Shown piece after piece: positions 24,540 through 32,756 of a DNA stretch of 38,832 bases; within the stretch, counting starts at the first letter, position 1; the number at the start of each line of letters is the position of its first letter. The stretch is from an uncultured Prevotella sp. (lineage in GTDB: Bacteria > Bacteroidota > Bacteroidia > Bacteroidales > Bacteroidaceae), in contig UQQN01000011.1 in NCBI GenBank assembly GCA_900543155.1, forward strand, positions 1-38,832, in the 5' to 3' direction. The notes beneath the pieces were generated by a model. That model had not been told where the DNA came from. It saw nothing but the letters and a program-made list of their open reading frames with translations, and ran no database searches. Made by a program: the position numbers and the translations under genes.

Positions 24540-26144
24540 ATGGAAGTATTTTTTAACCGCATGCAGCGCGAGGTGTGTGCCATCGACGCGCACACCAACG
24601 TGATAGTGGCAGGTCGAGGCACAGGCAAGAGCGTGCTGCATGCTTGGATAAATCTGCGCAACTTTCAGCAGATGCCACGTAGCACAACTGCTTTTGTCAC
24701 ACCTACCGCCATACGTGCCAAAACCAACACCTTACCATCGATGTTCCAACATTGGGAGGATTGGGGCTACCATCGGGGTGTGCATTGGGACATTGGCCAC
24801 CGTCCACCGCGAGCCCTTGGCTGGCCCGATCCCATTGTGGTGCCCGATAATTGGGAAAACGTCATCTCGTTTTACACGGGAGCCATTGGTCAGATAATCA
24901 GTCAAGACCGCGTGGGCACAAGTAATTCAAAGAGTTTCGACTACATCGACATAGACGAAGCCAAGTTTGTAAACTTTGAGCGCCTTAAAGACGAAACCTT
25001 CCCTGCTAACCGCGGACAGCAGCGCGAGTTTGGCGACTTGCCCTTTCACCACGGCATGCTCGTTACAAGCGATATGCCCGTGACCAAAACAGGATCGTGG
25101 TTTATGCGCTACGAAAAAGACCTCGACCCTGAACTCATTAGCACCATCGAAGCCCTAACAGCCGAAGAACTCTCGGTGAGTTGGCGCATTGCGCAAGGCG
25201 ATACAACCCCATACTTGCCTCGCAAACTTGCCGAGGTGCAACGTGTGCTCAGCACCTTGCGCAAGCATGCTACACTATTTAGGCGCTACTCCTCGCTCAC
25301 CAACATCGAGGTGCTTGGCGAGGCATGGATCAAACAAATGCGTCGCGACTTGCCCCCAATGGTGTTTCGCACCAGCATTCTGTGTCAGTCGGTGAGCATT
25401 CTGAAGGATGGCTTCTACTCGTCGATGCAACCGCGCAACAAGTATACAGCCACCGACCATAGCAAACTCGATGCTCTAGGCTACGACTTTAAAGCCATAG
25501 GTACAGCTGCTAACACCTGCAGGCTCGACTCCGACCTTATTGCCACTCACCCCCTCATCATAGCCTTCGACTTTAATGCCAACATCAACTGGCTTGTGTG
25601 CGGACAGGTAGACGAGGACCGACGAAGGCTCAATGTGGTGAAGAGCTTCTACGTGAAGTACGAGCGCAAGTTGCCCGAACTCGTGGCAGACTTTTGCCAA
25701 TATTACGCACCCTTCCCACTGCACGAAGTGATTTTTTATTACGATTCAACGGCTTTAGGGTCGAACTATGCGGTGAACGATCAAGACTTTCAGTGGGTGA
25801 TTACGCATGAGTTGCAAAAGCACGGATGGCGTGTGCGCCCTGTGTATATAGGTGCCCCTATGCGCCACATGGAGAAGTACACACTCATTAACCGAGGCTT
25901 TGCAGGTCAAGCCCGATTGGTGCCTTACTTTAACGAGGCGCAGAACCAAGACCTATTGGTGTCGGTTCAAACCGCAGGTGTGTATAATGGCAAGAAGGAT
26001 AAGCGAGGCGAGAAGTTGGCAGAGACCGAGGAGGACAAACTTGAGAGTCGTACGGATGGTAGCGATGCCTTCGATACCCTTTACATCGGTTGCGAGCGAT
26101 TCCCGCAACAAGTTTTTGTGTTACGAGTGACAGGCGGTGGATAA
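24540..26144 (+). CDS. terL: Terminase large subunit
   Basis: The 534-aa packaging motor has an N-terminal ATPase with Walker A GRGTGKS at 25-31 and Walker B YIDIDEAK with Asp139-Glu140. The C-terminal RNase H-like nuclease has Asp344 (IIAFDFNAN), Asp402 (FYYDSTALG) and a third acidic motif, DGSDAFDTL, near 508. It pulls DNA into the prohead and cuts it. The start follows the preceding gene by 21 bp. The motifs are complete. Large terminase normally precedes portal; here the next gene is the protease and the portal-like gene is 9 kb away. Confidence 0.9.
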   Translation: MEVFFNRMQREVCAIDAHTNVIVAGRGTGKSVLHAWINLRNFQQMPRSTTAFVTPTAIRAKTNTLPSMFQHWEDWGYHRGVHWDIGHRPPRALGWPDPIVVPDNWENVISFYTGAIGQIISQDRVGTSNSKSFDYIDIDEAKFVNFERLKDETFPANRGQQREFGDLPFHHGMLVTSDMPVTKTGSWFMRYEKDLDPELISTIEALTAEELSVSWRIAQGDTTPYLPRKLAEVQRVLSTLRKHATLFRRYSSLTNIEVLGEAWIKQMRRDLPPMVFRTSILCQSVSILKDGFYSSMQPRNKYTATDHSKLDALGYDFKAIGTAANTCRLDSDLIATHPLIIAFDFNANINWLVCGQVDEDRRRLNVVKSFYVKYERKLPELVADFCQYYAPFPLHEVIFYYDSTALGSNYAVNDQDFQWVITHELQKHGWRVRPVYIGAPMRHMEKYTLINRGFAGQARLVPYFNEAQNQDLLVSVQTAGVYNGKKDKRGEKLAETEEDKLESRTDGSDAFDTLYIGCERFPQQVFVLRVTGGG

Positions 26145-26234
26145 CAGAGGTAGTGCATATTCCGCTAAAAAAAAGAGGGGGTGGCCCCCCCGGGGGTGCA
26201 GGGCGTTGGTGGGTGGGAAAGGTGTGACACCGCA

Positions 26235-26274
26235 CATTTTTAGCCTTCGGCTCATGCCGAGATGCGTAAAAATG
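26235..26274. other. Stem-loop after the terminase gene
   Basis: CATTTTTA and TAAAAATG pair as the outer stem; TCGGC and GCCGA pair around TCAT inside. A separate G/C block, GGGGGTGGCCCCCCCGGGGG, lies about 60 bp before it. Together they separate the packaging gene from the GT-rich repeat. Confidence 0.45.
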
Positions 26275-26321
26275 GGGAGAGTGAAGAAACTTAGGGTGGA
26301 AAAACTGAAGTGAGGTTTTGG

Positions 26322-26574
26322 GGGCGGTATATGGGCGGTATATGGGCGGTTTTTGGATGGTATTTGGGTGGTTTTTGGGCGGTATTTGGATGGTATCTGG
26401 GCGGTATTTGGGTGGTATTTTGGTGGATTTTTGGGGGCTTTGAAATGGCTTTGAAATGGCTTTGAAATGGTATCGGTATTTCTTCGGAATGGTATCGGAA
26501 TGGTATCGGAATGACTTTGGGTTGTTTTTGGGTTGTTTTTGGGTTGTTTTTGGGTTGTTTTCGGGTGTGTTTTT
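26322..26574 (+). repeat. 11-bp minisatellite, GT-rich
   Basis: About 23 units of 11 bp (a few of 12) run end to end. They drift from GGGCGGTATAT and GGATGGTATTT, through CTTTGAAATGG (3 copies, 26438-26470) and GGAATGGTATC (from 26486), to GGGTTGTTTTT (from 26519). The G/T strand bias continues to about 26675. Because 11 is not a multiple of three, the repeat is not coding on the plus strand. The 26145-26738 gap holds no supported gene. Confidence 0.85.
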
Positions 26575-26686
26575 GGGTGTGTGCTTTTTTTGTGTGTTTG
26601 GGTGGGTGTTTTTGGGTGTGTGGGGGGTGTTTTTGTGGGGCGTGGGGGTGTGTTTGGGTGTCTTTTTATTTTTTTAGTTAAAGGTG

Positions 26687-26694
26687 TATCTTCG
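26687..26694 (+). promoter_or_regulatory. Weak promoter-like element before the head genes
   Basis: TATCTTCG is one base from the TAnnTTTG consensus and lies 45 bp before the protease ATG, right after the minisatellite and a T-rich tract. It may supply a separate start for head genes. Confidence 0.35.
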
Positions 26695-26738
26695 CCCTTG
26701 CAACATGCCACGTAGGGTGTTGTTACGAAAAAAAGGAT

Positions 26739-27815
26739 ATGGCACGAAATTATAACATAGACATTGACTCTTACATTGGGTATCCTATTTCGAAGGGGTA
26801 TGTGAAGAGCAAGCTTGAGCCGTTGAAGGGGCAGCCTTGCACGGTTCGCATTAACTCGTATGGGGGCGATGTGATGACGGCACTTGATATTCGCCAACAG
26901 TTTTTGGACCATGGGGATGTGACGGCTTACATTGTGGGCATGACTGCGAGTGCAGCCACAATCCTCGCCATGGGCGCTAAGAAGGTGGTGATGAGCCGTT
27001 ATGCACTGATGCTTGTACACCAGGCTTCGGGCTTTAGTGAGACTTGGGGGTATTATAACAAGGAGCAACTTGAAAGCAAGATTGCAGAACTTAGAAAGAA
27101 CCAGGCGAAGCTCGACACGATTGACCGCGTGATTGCTTCGATTTATGCGGTGCGCAGTAAACGCGAAGCTAAGGAAATGGCTTCGTTGATGAGCGAAGAG
27201 CGATGGATCACTGCAGAAGAGGCTTTGGAGTATGGGTTGATTGATGAGATTGACCCCGACGAAGAAGAACAGCAACCCGAGGACTTGAGTGCTTCGGCTC
27301 GCGAACATTTGGTGGCTTGTGGTTTTCCCTTGCCTGTTCGCGTTCGACACGAGGGCGTTGTACCCACACTCACTCCCGATGCTACAGCCAATGGGGTAGA
27401 CACCGATTCGGCACTCAACAAGGTGGTAGGCTTTTTGCGCTCGCTGTTTGGCCCCATGCACACCGAAAGCACCGCCGAAAACGACACCGAAAACACAACA
27501 AACAATAAAAACGAAATGAACAAGAAGACAACGACGGTTGCGCTAACTTTGCTTTGCGCTACTCTTGGTTTGGAAAACTTAACAGCTGCTGAAGATGGCA
27601 GTGTTACCCTTAGTAAGGAACAACTTAATGCTGTGGAGGGTGCTCTTGCTGCATTTAAGAGTGAGAAGGAAGCAGCCGAAGCCAAGGTGAAAGAACTTGG
27701 TGCGCTCGATGGTGACACCACAGGCAAGGCAAGTCCTACAGCCGAAGCTGACGACAACACCCTTGCAGGTGCCGAGGCTATGAACTTTTACAACAAATTC
27801 AAGTCGATTATTTAA
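26739..27815 (+). CDS. ClpP-like prohead protease with scaffold-like C-terminal region
   Basis: The 358-aa protein opens with a ClpP-fold serine protease: NSYGGD at 39-44, nucleophile Ser71 in GMTASAAT and His94 in LVHQAS. The protease part ends near residue 185. The rest is acidic, with a poly-polar linker (STAENDTENTTNNKNE) and a helical tail, as in phage scaffolds. In many phages the protease cleaves scaffold and capsid during prohead maturation. An internal in-frame ATG at 27516 could give a separate scaffold, as in the lambda C/Nu3 pair. It directly precedes the capsid gene. Confidence 0.85.
   Translation: MARNYNIDIDSYIGYPISKGYVKSKLEPLKGQPCTVRINSYGGDVMTALDIRQQFLDHGDVTAYIVGMTASAATILAMGAKKVVMSRYALMLVHQASGFSETWGYYNKEQLESKIAELRKNQAKLDTIDRVIASIYAVRSKREAKEMASLMSEERWITAEEALEYGLIDEIDPDEEEQQPEDLSASAREHLVACGFPLPVRVRHEGVVPTLTPDATANGVDTDSALNKVVGFLRSLFGPMHTESTAENDTENTTNNKNEMNKKTTTVALTLLCATLGLENLTAAEDGSVTLSKEQLNAVEGALAAFKSEKEAAEAKVKELGALDGDTTGKASPTAEADDNTLAGAEAMNFYNKFKSII
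27516..27815 (+). CDS. Probable nested scaffold protein (99 aa)
   Basis: The in-frame ATG at 27516 follows an A-rich tract (AACAATAAAAACGAA), which suits Bacteroidetes translation initiation. The product, MNKKTTTVALTLLCATLGLE onward, is a helical protein with LSKEQLNAVEGALAAFKSEK. It matches the kind of scaffold found before capsid genes in Bacteroidales phages. It shares frame and stop with the protease, so it would be the protease's C-terminal region made separately. Confidence 0.45.
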   Translation: MNKKTTTVALTLLCATLGLENLTAAEDGSVTLSKEQLNAVEGALAAFKSEKEAAEAKVKELGALDGDTTGKASPTAEADDNTLAGAEAMNFYNKFKSII

Positions 27816-27842
27816 CGACCAAAAACGAAAACTATTCAGAAC

Positions 27843-28823
27843 ATGGCAAATACAATCACTACAGTGGGCGCATTGCAGAAGAGCGCCACAAAGTATGAAA
27901 AAGACATTTTGATTATGCCTGTCACTGCTGCTCAAGCCACTTTGCAGCACATGCAGGGTATTCCAGGTTTGACAGGCAACATTGTGCTTGGTCAACTTGA
28001 TGGTGAGGCAGAACTTGGTCCTTACAAAAACACACGTAAGGCCGACGGCAACTTTACCATTGCTCCGCGCGAGCTTGAGTTGTTCTTGGGCAACTGTGCC
28101 TACGGCTTTGACCCTAACGAAGTGTGGGGCACCATTTATGGCTCGCTCGTGACTCAGGGCGAGGGCTTGAAGGGAGTTGATATAAACAAGAGCATCTTGA
28201 TGCTTGTGGCTGGCAAATTGGGACGAAAGCTCAATATGGCCATTTGGAACGCTAAGCGCAATGCCGATGGCGATTCAACCAAAGACCTCTTTAATGGTTT
28301 CGACACCATTACCGACAGTGAGAAGAAAGAAGGTAACCTCTCTGTTGAGAAGGGCAACTACATGGAACTTACCGAAGCCATTACAAGCGCCAATGCGGTA
28401 GACACGTTTAACTCCATCTTCGATGCTGCTAACGACGAGTTGAAGGGTCAGCAAGTAAAGATTTATTGCTCGAAAGAACAATACATGGCTTATAACCGCA
28501 ACTACCAAATGTTGCATGGTGCTTTGCCCTATAACCAAGAGTTTAAGAAGACCTTCCTTGAAGGTACCGACAACCTTTGGGAGTTCTGCCCCTTGGCATC
28601 GAAGAAAGGCTCATCCTACATCCACATTGCTCCGCAGAGCAACATGGCATACGGCTATGGTGCGGGCGAGAACCCAGCCGAGAAGTTGGCAATCGAGAAG
28701 TACGACTCATGGAAGTTGACCCTTGAAGCAGCTATGGCATTTGGTGTGCAGTTTAAGACCCTTAGCCCCGAAATGTTGCTGGTGGCAAAGTTGAAGGTAG
28801 GCGAAGTAAAAACCCAAAAATAA
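27843..28823 (+). CDS. Major capsid protein
   Basis: This 326-aa protein follows the protease/scaffold gene by 27 bp, the classic capsid position. The composition is soluble and mixed alpha/beta without membrane segments. N-terminal helices (LQKSATKYEKDILIMPVTAA) and a C-terminus ending KLKVGEVKTQK are consistent with an HK97-fold shell protein. I cannot prove the fold by eye. The protease and scaffold context is the main support. It is probably the most highly expressed late gene. Confidence 0.75.
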   Translation: MANTITTVGALQKSATKYEKDILIMPVTAAQATLQHMQGIPGLTGNIVLGQLDGEAELGPYKNTRKADGNFTIAPRELELFLGNCAYGFDPNEVWGTIYGSLVTQGEGLKGVDINKSILMLVAGKLGRKLNMAIWNAKRNADGDSTKDLFNGFDTITDSEKKEGNLSVEKGNYMELTEAITSANAVDTFNSIFDAANDELKGQQVKIYCSKEQYMAYNRNYQMLHGALPYNQEFKKTFLEGTDNLWEFCPLASKKGSSYIHIAPQSNMAYGYGAGENPAEKLAIEKYDSWKLTLEAAMAFGVQFKTLSPEMLLVAKLKVGEVKTQK

Positions 28824-28832
28824 AAAACAGAT

Positions 28833-29426
28833 ATGGCAGAAAATTTGAATCCATGCCCTGCAGGGGCTCCTTATGATAGTTTGCGCTTTTGCCAAGGTCA
28901 GCGTGTGATTCCTGGCATTCGCAATAAGGTGTATTACATTGCTAAGCGCGACATTGTGAAGTGGCCCACTTTGCCCGACGTGTCGGCTACAGGCACTACG
29001 CTGAAAACGGCTGCGGTGTATGTGGGCGACTTTACGCTTGCTGCAAGCAAAAAGTGGAAGAGCATAGACCTTGCCTTGAACAAAGGCAACTTGGAGTGGG
29101 AAACACAGGGTGAGCAGCCCTCGTGCACGGTGCTTAACAAAATCACTCTTTCATATCCTGGTACCAGTGCCGAAGCTGCAGCCTTCTGTGGCATAGCTAT
29201 GAACGACGATATTGTGTACCTTGTGCAACAGCGCGATGGTCAGTACCGCGTGTTGGGCAACGAGATGTTTAACACCGTGACCAAACCCAAGGGTAGCACA
29301 GGCGAAGGTTCGAGCACCAATGGTGGCACCGACTTAGAGATTGAGTCGACCGATATCTATCCTGCACCCTTCTATGCGGGCAAGATTGATACCGACGATG
29401 GTGTAATTAACGAGACCGAGAAATGA
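28833..29426 (+). CDS. Virion protein, possibly tail tube or decoration protein (197 aa)
   Basis: A Cys-poor, beta-rich protein with segments such as VYYIAKRDIVKWPTLPDV and VYVGDFTLAASKKWKSIDLA. A Gly/Ser linker (STGEGSSTNGG) precedes a short C-terminal strand region. It follows the capsid gene by 9 bp. The pattern recalls tail tube-like proteins of Bacteroidales phages, but a head decoration protein is an alternative. It overlaps the next start by ATGA. Confidence 0.5.
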   Translation: MAENLNPCPAGAPYDSLRFCQGQRVIPGIRNKVYYIAKRDIVKWPTLPDVSATGTTLKTAAVYVGDFTLAASKKWKSIDLALNKGNLEWETQGEQPSCTVLNKITLSYPGTSAEAAAFCGIAMNDDIVYLVQQRDGQYRVLGNEMFNTVTKPKGSTGEGSSTNGGTDLEIESTDIYPAPFYAGKIDTDDGVINETEK

Positions 29427-29947
29427 TCGATCAAATTAAAACCTACTTAAATGCGCCCGCTGCCGAACGCGATGTGGCTGCGGGCGCATTGCTTTTGCTG
29501 CAGCTGAACCGCAACCGTGTGCTTTATAATGGTGCTTGCATTGCTCCCAAGCGTTATGCGCCTGTGATTGAGCATGAGTTGAAAAAGCACTTGCGCATTT
29601 TGCTCGATGGGCAGACCGCGCAAGGCATTGTGGAGATGGAGCACGAGGTGGTTCCTGTGGCAAAAGAGAGTTTAGACGAGGGCGCTCCTGTGGTGAGCAC
29701 CGATGTTGACCATCCAGAGGGCACATACCGAGGTCGCAGGGCTGATCACGACGAACTGCCCGAAGAAATCCGTGCGCTGTACGAGAAGAATGGGGAGATT
29801 TACTTTAAGATGAAGCAGACGTTTGAAACGCTGAAGACTCTTGAAGATGCTGCTCCTTGCGACCGCTACGAACACTTGAAGGTGCTTAAGAGCTTGGACG
29901 AACAGTATAGGCGCAACTGGAAGAAGTATGATGAGTTTAAAAGATAG
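29423..29947 (+). CDS. Hypothetical late protein (174 aa)
   Basis: A helical, charged protein beginning MIDQIKTYLNAPAAERDVAA. The C-terminal ~60 residues are rich in Glu/Lys/Tyr (EKNGEIYFKMKQTFETLKTL) and probably coiled. It overlaps the preceding gene (ATGA) and its own stop TAG is the first unit of the 9-bp repeat array that follows. No family is recognised. Confidence 0.65.
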   Translation: MIDQIKTYLNAPAAERDVAAGALLLLQLNRNRVLYNGACIAPKRYAPVIEHELKKHLRILLDGQTAQGIVEMEHEVVPVAKESLDEGAPVVSTDVDHPEGTYRGRRADHDELPEEIRALYEKNGEIYFKMKQTFETLKTLEDAAPCDRYEHLKVLKSLDEQYRRNWKKYDEFKR

Positions 29948-30010
29948 ATGGGCTAGACTGGGCTAGAATTACTAGAAGAACTAGAATTACTAGAAGAGCT
30001 AGAGGAACTG
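29945..30010 (+). repeat. CTAG array 1 (9-bp units)
   Basis: Units GATGGGCTA, GAATTACTA, GAAGAACTA, GAATTACTA, GAAGAGCTA and GAGGAACTG follow one another from the stop codon TAG at 29945-29947. This copy is more A/T rich than the other four arrays and lacks the GGCTGGCGCGATGA block. Confidence 0.8.
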
Positions 30011-30029
30011 GAACTTTTAAAAAAAAAGA

Positions 30030-30626
30030 ATGAAGGCTGAATTTGTGGAGAGGGCGCAACGCTATTTGCTTGCTTCGGTTGAGGAGATGCGGGAGGCAAA
30101 GTTGGCTCCAGCTGTGCAACAGCGGATGTTGCGACTGCGCGAGTTGTATGCCTATTGGTTGCAGAACCCTCGGTTGGTGGATAAGGATATTGTGGGTGAG
30201 CTGCAAAAGCGACATGGGATTGGCGTGTCGCAGGCTTATGAGGATGTGCGCATCATAAAGATTTGCTTGGGCAACTTGGGACGCTTGACGCGCGATTACG
30301 ACCGCTACCTGTTTCGTTGCCGATGTGAGGAAGGGTGGCAGATGGCACGAGAGCAAGAAGATGCAAAGGCCTTTGCTGCGGTTACTGCCACCTACCTAAA
30401 GGGCACGCAACTCGACAAAGAAGAGCATAATGCCCCCGACTATTCAGTGATAGTGCCACAACGCTTCACCATTAGTGCAGATCCGAGTGTGGCAGGCTTT
30501 AAGGTGGTGCCTGGAATCTTAGAGAAGGCAAAGAAACTCGAGGCTCGCTATGTGCAGGAGGTAGAAGAACAACTGGTAGAAGAGTTTGACGACAGCGAGA
30601 CAAAAACGCAAAAACACGAGGACTAA
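30030..30626 (+). CDS. Probable DNA-binding phage protein, terminase-small-like (198 aa)
   Basis: The N-terminal ~110 residues look like an HTH domain of the small-terminase kind: RLRELYAYWLQNPRLVDKDI then GIGVSQAYEDVRIIKICLGN. A region with EEGWQMAREQEDAKAFAAVT follows, then an acidic tail ending SETKTQKHED. It is a plausible small terminase but lies 4 kb downstream of terL, which is unusual. The assignment is an inference; a transcription regulator is an alternative. Confidence 0.55.
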   Translation: MKAEFVERAQRYLLASVEEMREAKLAPAVQQRMLRLRELYAYWLQNPRLVDKDIVGELQKRHGIGVSQAYEDVRIIKICLGNLGRLTRDYDRYLFRCRCEEGWQMAREQEDAKAFAAVTATYLKGTQLDKEEHNAPDYSVIVPQRFTISADPSVAGFKVVPGILEKAKKLEARYVQEVEEQLVEEFDDSETKTQKHED

Positions 30627-30629
30627 ATA

Positions 30630-31031
30630 ATGCGCTATATACACAAAATAGAGAAGGTGGCTGCAAAGCACTTGCGTTTGTTGCAAGTGATGCCCGATGG
30701 TCTGCATGCTTTCATGGCAGCGTATGTGCCGTGGCAGGTGGTTCCGATTGTGGGCTTGGCAGCGCTTGAGGTGAGCGATGAGAATGTAGATGGTGTGCGC
30801 ACGTATGCCTCGAAACTCACCGCTACGCTCAAAGAACGCCCCTTGCCCGATGCAGAACCTATGGCTTACAGACTGACGCAGACCGATGGACGCCGGTGGC
30901 TGCTTGGTTGTGCCGATCGCCCTTTGCCCCTTACCACCATCACCGACACACATCCCGACCGTGCAGCCGAGAAATGTGCTTGTACGCTGATGGTGAATGT
31001 GGGGCGCACTCCTTTTTTGCTAAACCCTTAG
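30630..31031 (+). CDS. Hypothetical late protein (133 aa)
   Basis: Starts 3 bp after the preceding stop. The protein has mixed composition: HLRLLQVMPDGLHAFMAAYV, then PWQVVPIVGLAALEVSD, then a region rich in Arg and Thr. No domain, signal peptide or membrane helix is convincing. The tight spacing suggests cotranslation with the DNA-binding gene before it. Confidence 0.6.
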   Translation: MRYIHKIEKVAAKHLRLLQVMPDGLHAFMAAYVPWQVVPIVGLAALEVSDENVDGVRTYASKLTATLKERPLPDAEPMAYRLTQTDGRRWLLGCADRPLPLTTITDTHPDRAAEKCACTLMVNVGRTPFLLNP

Positions 31032-31041
31032 AATTAACTTT

Positions 31042-32049
31042 ATGACTACTGAAGAAATAAGAAAAGCAGCTGCTGTGGTTCGGGATGAGGAAACGGCAAA
31101 TGCGAATACTGCAACGCGTGTGGGCGGTGTATTGGTGGATCTTTGTGATGCGATAGATGTTGCGAGTGGTGAAGCAGCTGCTGTAAATGGTGCTACGAAC
31201 CAGGTAGTGGCTGCACACACCCAATATATTGATGTGCTTAAACCTTGGTTGAGGGGTTCGTTGGGTCACTTTGCCACGAGTGAGGATTTTAATATTTACT
31301 TGAACGGATTGAGTTATGACACCTTGAAGAGTGGGCGGTATGTAGCTTATTTGGGTGGTGTACCATTGTTTGTGACATTCTCCTTGCTCTATGCCAAAGA
31401 TCAGATTTCGGCAATATGGGTTGAGGGTAGTTTGATGGTGACGGATAACGTAATTTCATCGAACACGGGTGAAGGCGTGACCATTGCTTATCGCTATTAC
31501 AAGAATGGAGCATGGGAATTTTGGAAAAACATATACGACGATGTAAGGACAGATATACCTACTGCGCAGACTTCGGTTAATGGCACAACAAAGAACTACA
31601 TCTATTCTACGAACGATAGAGAGAGCACATACACAGTGCTTAGTGGCAAAATATGGATGTACACACACACTGACCGCAACTTATTCCTACGGTTCAAGAA
31701 TTGGGGCGCAGAGAACGACACCAATGCAACCAATTACAACCAAGTATTGTTATGTTATTTGGTGAATAAGAACCAAGACGGACTGATGGATAAGTATGTG
31801 TTTGCTCGCATTTTAAATCACAATCTTACAGAAGGGCAGAGTACCACTGACAAGGTGATTGTGAACTACACAAACTTTGCTGAAAGTGGCAACAAACAAC
31901 TTGAAATCACTAAGGCAACCACTGCAAAGGCAGGAGTGATGAGTGTGGCTCAGGTGACTGCGCTGAATAAGGCGAGTGAAGACATCAAAGCGCTTACTGA
32001 GCGCATCGTAGCACTTGAGAAAAAGGTGGCAGCTTTAGAAGCAAAATAA
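31042..32049 (+). CDS. Tail fibre or receptor-binding-type protein (335 aa)
   Basis: The N-terminus contains RVGGVLVDLCDAIDVA, a phrase common at the attachment end of Bacteroidales phage fibres. The middle is rich in Tyr, Asn, Gly and aromatic residues and looks beta-structured (YYKNGAWEFWKNIYDDV). The last ~45 residues form a trimer-type coiled coil (KAGVMSVAQVTALNKASEDI, then ALTERIVALEKKVAALEAK). It would make contact with the host surface. It lies just before the lysis cassette. The receptor cannot be inferred. Confidence 0.7.
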   Translation: MTTEEIRKAAAVVRDEETANANTATRVGGVLVDLCDAIDVASGEAAAVNGATNQVVAAHTQYIDVLKPWLRGSLGHFATSEDFNIYLNGLSYDTLKSGRYVAYLGGVPLFVTFSLLYAKDQISAIWVEGSLMVTDNVISSNTGEGVTIAYRYYKNGAWEFWKNIYDDVRTDIPTAQTSVNGTTKNYIYSTNDRESTYTVLSGKIWMYTHTDRNLFLRFKNWGAENDTNATNYNQVLLCYLVNKNQDGLMDKYVFARILNHNLTEGQSTTDKVIVNYTNFAESGNKQLEITKATTAKAGVMSVAQVTALNKASEDIKALTERIVALEKKVAALEAK

Positions 32050-32070
32050 TGAGAAAGAGAGAGGGAAGGT

Positions 32071-32592
32071 ATGATTAAGACGGTATCGACGAGTGAGGCA
32101 AACCCTGTGCTGACTGCGAGTGGAGCGGTAATAGGCGGAACATTCTACACCGAGTTACTGCAAGTCTTATTTGATTTAAGATGGGCGGTGTTGTTTATTA
32201 TCGTGATGGTCTTTACTGACTTTTGGAGCGGTCTTACGGCAAGCGTTAAGGTACGCAAGGAAGATTTTCGTTTGTCGCGAGCTTTGCGGAGAACGATTTG
32301 CAAGTTCCTTGAATACGTAAACTTTATCATATTTGGTTTGCTACTTGCCAAGGCTACGTTAGAGCCATTCGGAATAGGTTCTGATACTACTGGAGGAGCA
32401 ATCGGTGTAGCTGCTGCATTACTGATAGAGTTTGACAGCATCTATGGGCATGTGTGCGACATTCATGGCATAAAGAAGCGTTTTTCGTTGAAACGGCTTT
32501 TTGTGGCTTACTTGAAACGAAAGAACGCGGATGTTGGGGAGGCTGTGGAAGAAGTGATGAAGGAGAAGGATGGCGATGAGAGAAAGGCTTAA
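32071..32592 (+). CDS. Phage holin (phage_holin_4 type)
   Basis: The 173-aa protein has two to three membrane segments: WAVLFIIVMVFTDFWSGL, then FIIFGLLLAKATLEPFG, then GAIGVAAALLIEFDSIYGH. A charged cytoplasmic tail follows (ending KEKDGDERKA). This fits the toxin-secretion/phage lysis holin family. It forms the membrane lesion that times lysis. The amidase follows after a 164-bp spacer that holds a structured element on the opposite strand. Confidence 0.85.
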   Translation: MIKTVSTSEANPVLTASGAVIGGTFYTELLQVLFDLRWAVLFIIVMVFTDFWSGLTASVKVRKEDFRLSRALRRTICKFLEYVNFIIFGLLLAKATLEPFGIGSDTTGGAIGVAAALLIEFDSIYGHVCDIHGIKKRFSLKRLFVAYLKRKNADVGEAVEEVMKEKDGDERKA

Positions 32593-32593
32593 A

Positions 32594-32689
32594 CGAAAAA
32601 AACAGCCACACGGCAAACTCGTGTAGCTGTTAGGTGTTCTAATAAATCTTTATTCGGAAATGGCTAAAAGTTTGCAGCCCTTTCAGAGT
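32594..32689 (-). ncRNA. Candidate small RNA on the minus strand, between holin and endolysin
   Basis: On the minus strand a full -7 element, TACCTTTG (32703-32696), lies about 7 nt before a ~96-nt stretch that ends in a strong intrinsic terminator with a seven-T run. Two more hairpins lie inside it: GGCT/AGCC, and AATAAA/TTTATT. The terminator stem is complete only in minus-strand RNA; the plus strand would have a C-A mismatch at the same position. It has no obvious ORF. It runs against the late genes and could be an antisense regulator or an independent RNA. No homology to a known RNA family is claimed. Confidence 0.5.
32596..32631 (-). terminator. Minus-strand terminator of the candidate small RNA
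   Basis: In minus-strand RNA AACAGCTACACG pairs with CGTGTGGCTGTT over 12 bp, with one G-U, around the loop AGTTTGC. Seven Ts end the structure. The plus strand has a C-A mismatch instead, so the element is oriented leftwards. Confidence 0.75.
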
Positions 32690-32695
32690 TGAGCA

Positions 32696-32703
32696 CAAAG
32701 GTA
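32696..32703 (-). promoter_or_regulatory. -7 promoter element of the candidate small RNA
   Basis: TACCTTTG on the minus strand is identical to the -7 element of the tRNA-Pro promoter. No -33 TTG lies 19-20 bp upstream (nearest is CAAA on the plus strand at 32717, only 13 bp away). Confidence 0.45.
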
Positions 32704-32756
32704 ACAAAAAAAGTTTCAAAAAAGGAAAGAGTTTAACAAGAAAAATTTAAAAGATT

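Noticed and set aside
26121..27461. 446-aa minus-strand ORF across the minisatellite and protease gene
   Set aside because: Its Pro/Thr/Lys-rich middle is only the translated 11-bp repeat, and the rest is antisense to the well-supported ClpP-like gene.
26322..27815. Diversity-generating retroelement around the repeat and head genes
   Set aside because: No reverse transcriptase, no template/variable repeat pair with A-specific changes, and the repeat is a simple 11-bp tandem array.
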